Below, in pieces: positions 54,913 through 62,394 of a DNA stretch of 64,000 nucleotides. The notes below the pieces were generated by a model, which was not told the DNA's origin, ran no database searches, and saw nothing but the letters and a program-made list of their open reading frames with translations. Within the stretch, counting starts at the first letter, position 1. Each line of letters begins with the position of its first letter. The translations under genes and the position numbers were made by a program. The DNA comes from Natronobeatus ordinarius (GTDB taxonomy: Archaea > Halobacteriota > Halobacteria > Halobacteriales > Natrialbaceae): positions 3,038,001 through 3,102,000 of the forward strand of contig NZ_CP101456.1 of assembly GCF_024362485.1 (NCBI RefSeq), read 5' to 3'.

Positions 54913-55395
54913 TCAGAGGAGAAGCACGACGAGAAATCCAAAGAGGATGGTCGCCGTCAGCAGGGCCTGCACGGCCGTCGACGCCAGGATGCCGACGGTC
55001 GCGAACGCGGCCGACCGGACGCCGTGGTCGACGTCGCCGTTTCGGGCGAACTCGAGGGCGAAGACCGTCCCGAACAGGCCGGCAAGCAGGCCGAGGGGGC
55101 CGGTGATGACCATCAGTACGATGCCGACGACGGCGGCGATCGCCGTCGTTCCCCAGGATGCGCCGCCGAACCGGGCAGAGATCGCGCCGCCGAAGAACTC
55201 CGTGAGCAGCGTGAGCACACCCAGGAGCGTGAAGACGACGAGCGCGAGCGTCCCTGGCTCGGTAAAGCCCGAGTGCCACCAGTAGAGGTAGACCCCGGCG
55301 AGCGAGAGCGCGCCGCCGGGAACCAGCGGAATCAGCGTCCCCACGACGCCCCCGACCAGCAACGCGACGGCGAGGACCGTGATCGCGTCGACCAT
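54913..55395 (-). CDS. DUF456 membrane protein
   Basis: This 160-residue hydrophobic protein has five helices and DUF456 hallmarks: GTLIPLVPGGALSLAGVYLYW near the N-terminus and GASWGTTAIAAVVGIVLMVITGPLGLLAG in the middle. Gly-rich helices suggest a compact oligomeric membrane protein. Function unknown. Confidence 0.88.
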   Translation of the reverse strand: MVDAITVLAVALLVGGVVGTLIPLVPGGALSLAGVYLYWWHSGFTEPGTLALVVFTLLGVLTLLTEFFGGAISARFGGASWGTTAIAAVVGIVLMVITGPLGLLAGLFGTVFALEFARNGDVDHGVRSAAFATVGILASTAVQALLTATILFGFLVVLLL

Positions 55396-55474
55396 AGCCG
55401 ACGCTCGAGCGCCGACGGCAAAGCCCTGGCGTCTTTCCTCCGGCTATTAGGTCCCGGCGTGTGAACACCCCCGT

Positions 55475-56203
55475 ATGACTGACGGTGCGATCGTCATTGG
55501 CGCGTCCTCGGGCATCGGCGAGGCACTCACTCGAACGCTCGCCGCCGAGGGCTACGAGGTGGGCCTCGCCTCGAGGCGCGTGGAGCGACTGAAATCGATC
55601 GGGGCCGACCTCCCGACGAAGGCGTACGTCGCGTACATGGACCTCACCGAGGCCGAGCGCGCACGCGAGGCGTTCGTCGAACTCGCCGACGCGATGGGCT
55701 CGGTCGACCTCGTGGTGATCAGCTCCGGGGTCGGTCACCTGAACCGCGACCTCGAGTGGGAGCCCGAATGCGAGACGATCGACGTCAACGTCCGTGGATT
55801 CACGGCAATCGCGACGGCGGCGCTCGAGCACTTCGAGGCGAGCGGAACGGACGGCCACCTCGTCGGCATCTCCTCAGTTGCGGCGGTCTTCGGCAACGGT
55901 GGCGCGCCAGCGTACAACGCCTCGAAGGCGTTCGTCTCGACCTATCTCGAGGGACTTCGACATCGGCAGGCGGGCCGGGAGGCCAACGTGACGATCACGA
56001 CGGTCGAGCCGGGGTTTGTCGACACCGAGATGGCGATGGGAAGCTTCTGGATGTGCTCGCCCGAGACGGCGGCGAGGCAGATCCTGCGGGCGGTCGAGCG
56101 TGACCGGCGACACGTCTACGTCACCCGCCGGTGGCGACTCGTCGCGTGGCTCCTGAAGGCGGCGCCGGAGCCGGCGCTCCGGCGGTTGTTCGCCCGGGTC
56201 TAG
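55475..56203 (+). CDS. Short-chain dehydrogenase/reductase
   Basis: In 242 residues: cofactor motif GASSGIGEAL, Arg pair in LASRRVERL (suggesting NADPH), NVRGFTAIATAAL, catalytic Ser in VGISSVAAV and Y-x3-K in PAYNASKAFVSTYLEG. The C-terminal PGFVDTEMA and basic tail (RRWRLVAWLLKAAPEPALRRLFARV) suggest membrane association. Substrate unknown. Confidence 0.92.
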   Translation: MTDGAIVIGASSGIGEALTRTLAAEGYEVGLASRRVERLKSIGADLPTKAYVAYMDLTEAERAREAFVELADAMGSVDLVVISSGVGHLNRDLEWEPECETIDVNVRGFTAIATAALEHFEASGTDGHLVGISSVAAVFGNGGAPAYNASKAFVSTYLEGLRHRQAGREANVTITTVEPGFVDTEMAMGSFWMCSPETAARQILRAVERDRRHVYVTRRWRLVAWLLKAAPEPALRRLFARV

Positions 56204-56226
56204 AGCCGTTCATCCGCGCCGGCGGC

Positions 56227-56613
56227 TCACTCCTCGTCGGCCTCGCGGAGGACGCCTCGCATGGCGGACGCGAGTTCCTCGAACCGGTCGCGTGCCATCT
56301 CGTCGGTGGTGACGAAGACGCCCCGATCACCGACGATTACGCGGGTGAGGTAGCCGTGTTCGAACACGCGGATCGTGAACTCGTACGCACCCAGTTCCGT
56401 CCCCGCGTAGTCCATCTGCGACCGGAATCCGAGCCGTTCGGTGTCGGCGAAGCCGACCAGGTCGGCGCTCGCCTCGAGGTCGCTCCGGAGGTAGACCTGC
56501 TCGACGTCGCCCTCGGTGAAGTACGTGAGGCTGCGCAGTTCGTCGCCGACGACCGTCCGCGCCGCGCTCTGCAGTTCGGTCTCGAGTTCGTCGGTGAGCG
56601 AGTCGGCGCTCAT
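56227..56613 (-). CDS. Conserved haloarchaeal protein (DUF7522-like)
   Basis: The start at 56613 gives 128 residues. Sequence features are GDELRSLTYFTEGDVEQVYLR, then SQMDYAGTELGAYEFTIRVF and VIVGDRGVFVTTDEM, a compact alpha/beta pattern common in haloarchaea. I believe it is the family catalogued as DUF7522, without known function. It converges on the SDR gene. Confidence 0.75.
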   Translation of the reverse strand: MSADSLTDELETELQSAARTVVGDELRSLTYFTEGDVEQVYLRSDLEASADLVGFADTERLGFRSQMDYAGTELGAYEFTIRVFEHGYLTRVIVGDRGVFVTTDEMARDRFEELASAMRGVLREADEE

Positions 56614-56705
56614 GCGAGGGCCGTACGACGTGTGAGGGTATAAACCAGGACAATCGTTCTCATTAGACAGAGCTCTGATGGATCGGACCGTCGCGAGAGC
56701 CGTCG

Positions 56706-58946
56706 TCACCGAAACCGATCGCGGACCTCGAGCGCAGCCTCGCTCCCGTAGCGGTCGACGAGCGGGCAGAGCGCCTCGCCGAGGGCTCGCATGCACTGGC
56801 CCGCGGAGGGGTACTCGAGTTCGTCCGCGACGGCCGACCACGGCCGGCCCTGGAGCACCCGCAGGACGAGCAGTCGTTCCTCTCGATCCGAGAGGTTCCC
56901 GGGGGCGTCGACGAGGTACCGGACGACCAGCCGGCAGAATGGGCCGGGGTCGACGTCGAGCAGGCCAGGTCCGTAGGCGGCCCCCGCGACGACGCGCCAC
57001 TCGTGATCCGAAAGCGAACACGGCGGCGTCGCGTCGACGCTCGTGAGGAGCGCCCGGGCGACGTCGGGCTCGAGGTCGGCGAGCGAATCGGAGGCGACGG
57101 CGGGGAACCGGCGGAGGAACCACCTGGCGTGGCGGTCGTGGAGGTCGCGCCCGGCCTCGCTCGTCGGATTGAGCATGAGCGCCGAGTACTCGCCGCTGGC
57201 GTCGTTGCGGGTCGTCGAGACGTGGACGGTCGCGTAGCCGTTCTCCCGCCAGAACTCGAGCAGTTCGGGTGTCGCTCCGAAGCCGGTGCCGAGCCAGTCG
57301 ACGTCGTCGGCGACCTCCTCGCGGATGCGCTCGAGCAGCGCCGAGCCGAGGCCGCGCGAGCGGACGGCGTGGTGGGTGGCGATGCGCATCACCCGGAGGC
57401 CGGTCGGCTCGCCGGCGGCCTCGTCGCGAAGCTGACTCGTCAGTACGTCCGGGAGCATGTTGCCGCGGATGCGTCCCCCCTCGTACATCATCGCCCGAGA
57501 AGCGGGCGGGAGCCCGCCCTCGCGCGCGAGCAACGCGACACTCACCACGTGGCCGTCGTGAACGAGCGCGCGGACCGCGAGGTTGGGAGCGTCGAGCAGC
57601 CGCGCCAGGTCGTCGGGCTCGGTCCGGTAGTGGGCGAGCACGAGCAGGCCGAACGTCTCCGCGAGGAGGTGTTCGTCCGCGAGCAACGCCTCCGGAGTGA
57701 GCCGCCGATAAGTCGCCGTATCCGGAGTCGCCGCAGTCACGACCGGCTCGACCGCCGGCCGCGCGTCGAGCGCGAGCGCGTGAAACGCCCACGTCTCGAT
57801 CGGGTCCCCGGCGGCGTACCTGATCGGCTCCGCGAGCGCGAGTTCGGTCACCGCGTGGTCGCTCTCGGCGAGCCGGTCGCGAAACCGAACCGAAAACCCC
57901 CGCCCTGCACCCTCGTAGCCGTGGATCGTCGTCGCGAAGGCGATCCGGTCGGCGACGAGCAGCGACTCGAGTAGCGAGACGGGAAGCGCCGCCGCCTCGT
58001 CCACGACGACCAGCTCGGCCGCCGCCGCCTCCTCGACGGCGTCGGGCGGCCGGAGAAATCGCACTCGTCCGCCGGCGTCGGATTCGAGCCGTCGGTCCGC
58101 GCTCGCTCCGTCGGATCGGTCGCGCCCCTCGAGCGTCTCGAGCAGTGCGGCCGCGCGGGCGAACACTTCCGCGGCGTTCCCGAACGACGGGGCCGTCACG
58201 AGGACGTCCTCACCGTTGGCGGCGAAACAGCCGGCAGCCAGTCCGACGGCGCTCGATTTCCCGCGGCCCCGATCCGCCTCGAGGACGGCGGCAGTTCCCG
58301 GTTCGGCGAGCGCCTCGAGCCCGGCGAGCGCTGCGGCCTGGTCGGCCGTGTAACAGGCGTCGTAGGCAGCGGCCGGGAACCGACGCTCCGCCGGCAGTTC
58401 GATCGGGGCCGCCGGCAGCCTCGGCGCCGGCTGGGTCAGCCCGTCGCGTTCGACGCGGCCGGCGTCGACGTCGACGATGGCGATCCCCGGGTGGGCATAC
58501 AGCGTCTCGACCAGTCGTTCCCGGAAGTTCCCGGTGACGTCCTCGAGGGTAAACGGCGACACGGCGAGTCGCTCGTCGAAGCCGTCCCGACGCGCGGGCC
58601 ACTCCGCCAGCGGCGGCGTGAGGGCCACGAGGAGCCCCCCGCCGTCGACGACGCCCGTGACCTGCCCCAGCGCGTTCGGCCGGAACGACTCGTGTGCGTC
58701 GACGACGACGACGTCCCGCGTCGCACCCAGCAGCTGGCCGGCGTTCGAGACCGGCACCTGCTCACAGCGGAGTCGGTCCTCGGGGCCGACGAGCGTCGTT
58801 CGTGTGATGGGGACGTCGAGTGCGTCCAGGGCGACCTCGAGCGTTTCGTAGCCACGTTCGCGCCCGCCCGCGAGGACGAGGAGTCGTCGTTCGCCGACGC
58901 GCGTCGCTTCACGGCGGAGCCCGGTGGCCACGTCGACGACGTCCAT
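56706..58946 (-). CDS. tmcA: tRNA(Met) cytidine acetyltransferase TmcA
   Basis: The 746-residue protein has the TmcA layout: an N-terminal DUF1726-like domain, a RecD-type helicase domain with Walker A DRGRGKSSAVGLAAG (about 247) and DEAAALP Walker B, and a GNAT domain with MRIATHHAVRSRGLGSALLE (about 530). A C-terminal tRNA-binding tail follows. It makes N4-acetylcytidine, at the wobble position in bacteria and more widely in archaeal and eukaryotic RNAs. Confidence 0.94.
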   Translation of the reverse strand: MDVVDVATGLRREATRVGERRLLVLAGGRERGYETLEVALDALDVPITRTTLVGPEDRLRCEQVPVSNAGQLLGATRDVVVVDAHESFRPNALGQVTGVVDGGGLLVALTPPLAEWPARRDGFDERLAVSPFTLEDVTGNFRERLVETLYAHPGIAIVDVDAGRVERDGLTQPAPRLPAAPIELPAERRFPAAAYDACYTADQAAALAGLEALAEPGTAAVLEADRGRGKSSAVGLAAGCFAANGEDVLVTAPSFGNAAEVFARAAALLETLEGRDRSDGASADRRLESDAGGRVRFLRPPDAVEEAAAAELVVVDEAAALPVSLLESLLVADRIAFATTIHGYEGAGRGFSVRFRDRLAESDHAVTELALAEPIRYAAGDPIETWAFHALALDARPAVEPVVTAATPDTATYRRLTPEALLADEHLLAETFGLLVLAHYRTEPDDLARLLDAPNLAVRALVHDGHVVSVALLAREGGLPPASRAMMYEGGRIRGNMLPDVLTSQLRDEAAGEPTGLRVMRIATHHAVRSRGLGSALLERIREEVADDVDWLGTGFGATPELLEFWRENGYATVHVSTTRNDASGEYSALMLNPTSEAGRDLHDRHARWFLRRFPAVASDSLADLEPDVARALLTSVDATPPCSLSDHEWRVVAGAAYGPGLLDVDPGPFCRLVVRYLVDAPGNLSDREERLLVLRVLQGRPWSAVADELEYPSAGQCMRALGEALCPLVDRYGSEAALEVRDRFR

Positions 58947-59217
58947 AGCTGACGGTCGGTCGCCGACCCCGTAAGTCCCACCGGTTCGTCCCGGTCGCCC
59001 GGGATCGGCGACCAGTCGGGATGCGGACCGTTCGCATCCACTCGGTCATTTGGACACGCTTTTAAGGGGGCACACGCTACGAAGTCGTACACCCTACGCG
59101 GGGTTGATGATGCTCCTAGCCGCACAGGACCTCCGCCGGACGCCATCCGGCCCGGGATCTCCAGTGTCCCGGACGGCAGGGGAGCGCGAGCCCGCGCGTA
59201 GGAGAGGTGAACAACCA
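58947..59217 (+). promoter_or_regulatory. Promoter and long leader of the L7Ae cluster
   Basis: A TATA box CGCTTTTAAGG (about 59056-59067) would start RNA near 59090, leaving a leader of about 125 nt before rpl7ae, whereas most haloarchaeal genes are leaderless. The leader contains GGGGTTGATGATGCTCC (59101-59117): a short stem closing a loop with UGAUGA, the box C-like sequence that L7Ae recognises in kink-turn/kink-loop RNAs. Autogenous control by L7Ae is thus possible. The ribosome site GGAGAGGTGA lies just before the ATG. Confidence 0.5.
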
Positions 59218-59580
59218 ATGTCAGTATACGTAAACTTCGAAGTCCCGGCCGACCTCCAGGAAGACGCCCTCGAGGCGCTCGAGGTCGCTCGAGACACAGG
59301 CAGCGTAAAGAAAGGAACCAACGAAACGACCAAAGCCATCGAGCGCGGCAACGCCGACCTCGTCTACGTCGCCGAAGACGTCACGCCCGAGGAGATCGTG
59401 ATGCACATCCCCGAACTCGCCGACGAGAAGGGAATCCCGTACGTCTTCGTCGAGACCCAGGACGACGTCGGCCACGCCGCCGGCCTCGAGGTCGGCTCGG
59501 CCGCCGCGGCGATCGTCAACGCCGGCGAAGCCGGAAGCGACGTCGAGGACATCGCTGGCAAGGTCGAGGACCTTCGCTGA
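59218..59580 (+). CDS. rpl7ae: Ribosomal protein L7Ae
   Basis: The 120-residue protein has the L7Ae fold: [33 protein letters not shown] with the RNA-binding G-x-N-E-x-T-K motif, [19 protein letters not shown] and [12 protein letters not shown]. It binds kink-turns in 23S rRNA, box C/D and H/ACA guide RNAs and RNase P. It leads the cluster rpl7ae-rps28e-rpl24e-ndk with gaps of 11 bp or less. An in-frame upstream extension is non-family and was rejected. Confidence 0.96.
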   Translation: MSVYVNFEVPADLQEDALEALEVARDTGSVKKGTNETTKAIERGNADLVYVAEDVTPEEIVMHIPELADEKGIPYVFVETQDDVGHAAGLEVGSAAAAIVNAGEAGSDVEDIAGKVEDLR

Positions 59581-59591
59581 GGTGACCGAAC

Positions 59592-59813
59592 ATGAGCGCT
59601 GAAGAGGAAAACGGATCCACGCCCGCCGAGGTCATCGAGATCGTCGGCAAGACCGGCATGCACGGTGAAGCCATGCAGGTCAAGTGCCGGATCAAGGAGG
59701 GCGAGAACCAGGGTCGCATCATCACCCGAAACTGCCTCGGACCGGTCCGCGAGGGGGACATCCTCCAGCTCCGCGAGACCGCCCGTGAGGCGGACTCCAT
59801 CGGAGGACAGTAA
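59592..59813 (+). CDS. rps28e: Ribosomal protein S28e
   Basis: This 73-residue protein matches S28e: [23 protein letters not shown], then [24 protein letters not shown], ending with the family's DSIGGQ-like tail. It sits at the platform/decoding side of the 30S subunit. It starts 11 bp after rpl7ae and is followed after one base by rpl24e. Confidence 0.95.
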   Translation: MSAEEENGSTPAEVIEIVGKTGMHGEAMQVKCRIKEGENQGRIITRNCLGPVREGDILQLRETAREADSIGGQ

Positions 59814-59814
59814 G

Positions 59815-60195
59815 ATGGTCGAGAAGCGAACCTGTGACTACACGGGAGAAGAGATCGAGCCCGGAACGGGCATCATGTACGTCCAGAAAGACGGCACCGT
59901 CCTCCACTTCGTCGACTCGAAGGCGGAGAAAAACTATCTGCTCGGCCGCGAACCGCGCGACCTCGAGTGGACCGCCGAGGGCCGGCGCGGCAAGGGCCCG
60001 GTTCAGGCCCAGGCCGAGGAAGCCGACGAGGAGGTCGACGAGACCGAAGCCGTCGAAGAGGACGAAACCGAAGAGGCTGAAGCCGAGGAAGAGGACGAAG
60101 CCGAAGAGGCTGAAGCCGAGGAAGAGGACGAAGCCGAAGAGGGCGAAGCCGAGGAAGAAGAGGCTGAAGCCGAAGCCGAGGAGGCAGACAAATGA
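59815..60195 (+). CDS. rpl24e: Ribosomal protein L24e with acidic repeat tail
   Basis: Residues 1-62 are L24e: RTCDYTGEEIEPGTGIMYVQ, VLHFVDSKAEKNYLLGREPRDLEWT. The zinc-binding Cys set of other archaeal L24e is largely lost. Residues 68-126 form a tail of Glu, Ala and Asp in near-repeats EEDEAEEAEAE, about doubling the family's usual length. The stop overlaps the ndk start (ATGA). The tail probably protrudes from the 50S surface. Confidence 0.93.
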   Translation: MVEKRTCDYTGEEIEPGTGIMYVQKDGTVLHFVDSKAEKNYLLGREPRDLEWTAEGRRGKGPVQAQAEEADEEVDETEAVEEDETEEAEAEEEDEAEEAEAEEEDEAEEGEAEEEEAEAEAEEADK

Positions 60196-60656
60196 GCGAC
60201 CACGAGCGCACCTTCGTGATGGTCAAGCCCGACGCGTTCGCGCGCGGGCTCGTCGGCGAAGTCGTCTCCCGACTCGAGTCGCGCGGCCTCAAGCTCGTCG
60301 GCATCAAAGTGCTCAACATGCCCGAAGAGCGGGCGAGAGAGCACTACGCCGAGCACGAGGACAAGCCCTTTTTCGACGACCTGATCGACTTCATCACCGC
60401 CGGCCCCGTCGTCCCGATGGTCTGGGAGGGCCAGGACGCCACGCGGCAGGTCCGCCAGATGATCGGCGCGACCGACCCGCTCGAGGCCGCCCCCGGAACG
60501 ATCCGCGGCGACTACGCACTCGACCTCGGCCGGAACGTCGTTCACGCCGCCGACCACGAGGACGAGGGCGCGAACGAACGCGAGATCGCCATCCACTTCG
60601 ACGAGGACGAGCTGATCGACTACGACCAGCACGACGCCGAGTGGCTGTACGAATAG
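60192..60656 (+). CDS. ndk: Nucleoside-diphosphate kinase
   Basis: The 154-residue enzyme has RTFVMVKPDAFARGLVGEV, the active-site segment RNVVHAADHEDEGANEREI with catalytic His (normally NxxHxSD; here Ala replaces Ser) and GTIRGDYALD. It equalises NTP/NDP pools through a phosphohistidine. Overlapping rpl24e by four bases, it ends the ribosomal cluster. Acidic surface residues are frequent, as in salt-adapted Ndk. Confidence 0.95.
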   Translation: MSDHERTFVMVKPDAFARGLVGEVVSRLESRGLKLVGIKVLNMPEERAREHYAEHEDKPFFDDLIDFITAGPVVPMVWEGQDATRQVRQMIGATDPLEAAPGTIRGDYALDLGRNVVHAADHEDEGANEREIAIHFDEDELIDYDQHDAEWLYE

Positions 60657-60942
60657 CGCGGATAGTTCCGTCTCACCTGATTTTCTCGCCGGCGGACGCG
60701 AACGAACCGGAGAGCCACGCGTCGATCACCCCTCAGATCAGCGTCGGCGCGTCCGCGTGCGCACTCGATCGGTGACCCGACACGCGTCACACCGATTCAC
60801 GACCGCAGCAGTCGTGTATCTCACCAAATAAATGAATAGATCATTACATATTAAGAGGTAGATAGACGTAACAACTAATGTGGCGGCAGGTGTATGGAGC
60901 CGTGGTGGTTTCGAATGGTAACTTACGGTAGGTGGTCCGTGG
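60657..60942. other. Promoter region of the DUF7344 gene
   Basis: Two AT-rich TATA-like stretches (AATAAATGAATAG near 60827 and TACATATTAAG near 60844) precede the DUF7344 gene. A start after the second would leave a leader of about 60-70 nt. No gene in this 286-bp gap. Confidence 0.45.
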
Positions 60943-61305
60943 ATGCGTGAGACTGAACGGGAGGCGACGGCCATAGCCGACGCGTGCACGCCGTCTCTCG
61001 ACGTCGTTTTCGACGTGCTCGCGAATCAGCGGCGACGGTTCGTGCTCTATCACTTACACGACTCGACCGACGGCATCGCGACGATCGACGAGATCGCAGC
61101 ATACGTGGCCTCACTCGAGGAGTCAGACGCCGAACCGGCGGAGCATCGGCTGCACGTAGTCACGTCACTCCAGCACATGCATCTGCCGAAGCTCGAGGAC
61201 GCCGGCGTCGTGGAGTACGACCAGCGCAGCGAGACGGTTCGGTACTGGCGCCAGCCGTCACTCGAGGAGTGGCTCGAACACGCCTGCCACAAGGAACTCT
61301 CCTAG
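60943..61305 (+). CDS. DUF7344 winged-helix regulator-like protein
   Basis: The 120-residue protein has the DUF7344 core LDVVFDVLANQRRRFVLYHL, then ATIDEIAAYVASLE, SLQHMHLPKLEDAGVVEYDQ and VRYW, a winged helix-turn-helix with beta wing. Such haloarchaeal proteins are taken as small transcription factors. Its nearest downstream gene is superoxide dismutase, on the same strand, but that gene has its own TATA. Confidence 0.85.
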   Translation: MRETEREATAIADACTPSLDVVFDVLANQRRRFVLYHLHDSTDGIATIDEIAAYVASLEESDAEPAEHRLHVVTSLQHMHLPKLEDAGVVEYDQRSETVRYWRQPSLEEWLEHACHKELS

Positions 61306-61424
61306 GTCGATCGCCCCGTTCGCGGCGACGTCGTGACACGAAAACGGCAGCGATGGACCAGTGTCCCAAATTGGGCGATTTTGAAACCCATACTGGTTAC
61401 GTTTCGTGAGGCGTGCTATCGTTC

Positions 61425-61440
61425 CCATCCTCAATATTTA
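61425..61440 (+). promoter_or_regulatory. TATA box of sod
   Basis: CTCAATATTTAAC about 45 bp upstream of the ATG at 61477 is a good TATA element; RNA would start about 15-20 bp before the ATG. Confidence 0.55.
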
Positions 61441-61476
61441 ACAGGTGAGCGGTCGTCAGAGAAACACGGTGTCACC

Positions 61477-62079
61477 ATGACTGATCACGAACTTCCCGAA
61501 CTTCCGTACGACTACGACGCACTCGAGCCGGCGATCTCCGAACAGGTCGTCACCTGGCATCACGACACGCACCACCAGGGCTACGTCAACGGCCTCAACA
61601 GCGCCGAGGAGACGCTCGCCGAGAACCGCGAGTCCGGTGACTTCGGCTCCTCCCCGGCGGCGATGAAGAACGTCACCCACAACGGCTGTGGCCACTACCT
61701 CCACACGCTGTTCTGGGAGAACATGTCCCCGAACGGTGGCGGCGAGCCCGAGGGTGACCTCGCCGACCGCATCGAGGAGGACTTCGGCTCCTACGACGCC
61801 TGGAAGGGCGAGTTCGAGGCCGCCGCGGGCGCCGCCAGCGGCTGGGCGCTGTTGGTGTACGACCCCGTCGCGAAGCAACTGCGCAACCTCGCCGTCGACA
61901 AGCACGACCTCCACGCGTTGTGGGGAGCCCACCCAATCCTCGCGTGTGACGTCTGGGAGCACTCTTACTACTACGACTACGGTCCGGACCGTGGCAGCTT
62001 CATCGAGGGCTTCTTCGACGTCGTCAACTGGGAGAAAGTCGACGAAGAGTACCAGAAGTGTCTCGACCACTTCGAGTAG
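61477..62079 (+). CDS. sod: Superoxide dismutase (Mn/Fe type)
   Basis: The start MTDHELPELPYDYDALEPAI at 61477 gives 200 residues, the usual family length. Metal ligands are His in TWHHDTHHQGYVNGLN, His in CGHYLHTLFWENMSPNGGG and Asp/His in ACDVWEHSYYYDYG. It converts superoxide to oxygen and peroxide in the cytoplasm. Mn is the usual metal in haloarchaea. A 36-bp tandem array follows 58 bp after the stop. Confidence 0.96.
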   Translation: MTDHELPELPYDYDALEPAISEQVVTWHHDTHHQGYVNGLNSAEETLAENRESGDFGSSPAAMKNVTHNGCGHYLHTLFWENMSPNGGGEPEGDLADRIEEDFGSYDAWKGEFEAAAGAASGWALLVYDPVAKQLRNLAVDKHDLHALWGAHPILACDVWEHSYYYDYGPDRGSFIEGFFDVVNWEKVDEEYQKCLDHFE

Positions 62080-62394
62080 TCGACCGGACGACCGTCCGGT
62101 AGCCGACCAGGTACACGTTCTAGTTCTTTCGACGACCGTCTCCGAGAGCGACGCCTCCCCGACGAGCGCAACTGTCTCCGAAAGCGACGCCTCCCCGACG
62201 AGCGCAACTGTCTCCGAAAGCGACGCCTCCCCGACGAGCGCAACTGTCTCCGAAAGCGACGCCTCCCCGACGAGCGCAACTGTCTCCGAAAGCGACGCCT
62301 CCCCGACGAGCGCAACTGTCTCCGAGAGCGACGCCTCCGACGAATGCCGGTTCGACGGCGACCATTTATTCACCCTCGTGAGCTGTATCGTACC
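62080..62394. other. Spacer between sod and the FAD oxidase, mostly tandem array
   Basis: This 315-bp gap is filled mainly by the array at 62138-62341. A TATA-like ACCATTTATTCACC (about 62362-62375) lies 20-30 bp before the FAD oxidase ATG at 62395, which fits a near-leaderless start right after the array. Confidence 0.6.
62138..62341. repeat. 36-bp tandem array, five full copies plus a partial
   Basis: Units start at 62138, 62174, 62210, 62246, 62282 and 62318 (partial). Each begins GTCTCCGAAAGCGACGCCTC and ends GACGAGCGCAACT. The first and last copies have GAGAGC where the middle ones have GAAAGC; otherwise they are identical. There are no spacers. Length 36 is a multiple of 3, so both strands stay open through it, but the frames lead nowhere gene-like. 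Confidence 0.95.

Noticed and set aside
62138-62341. 36-bp periodic array as a CRISPR
   Set aside because: Units abut directly, there are no variable spacers and no cas genes nearby.
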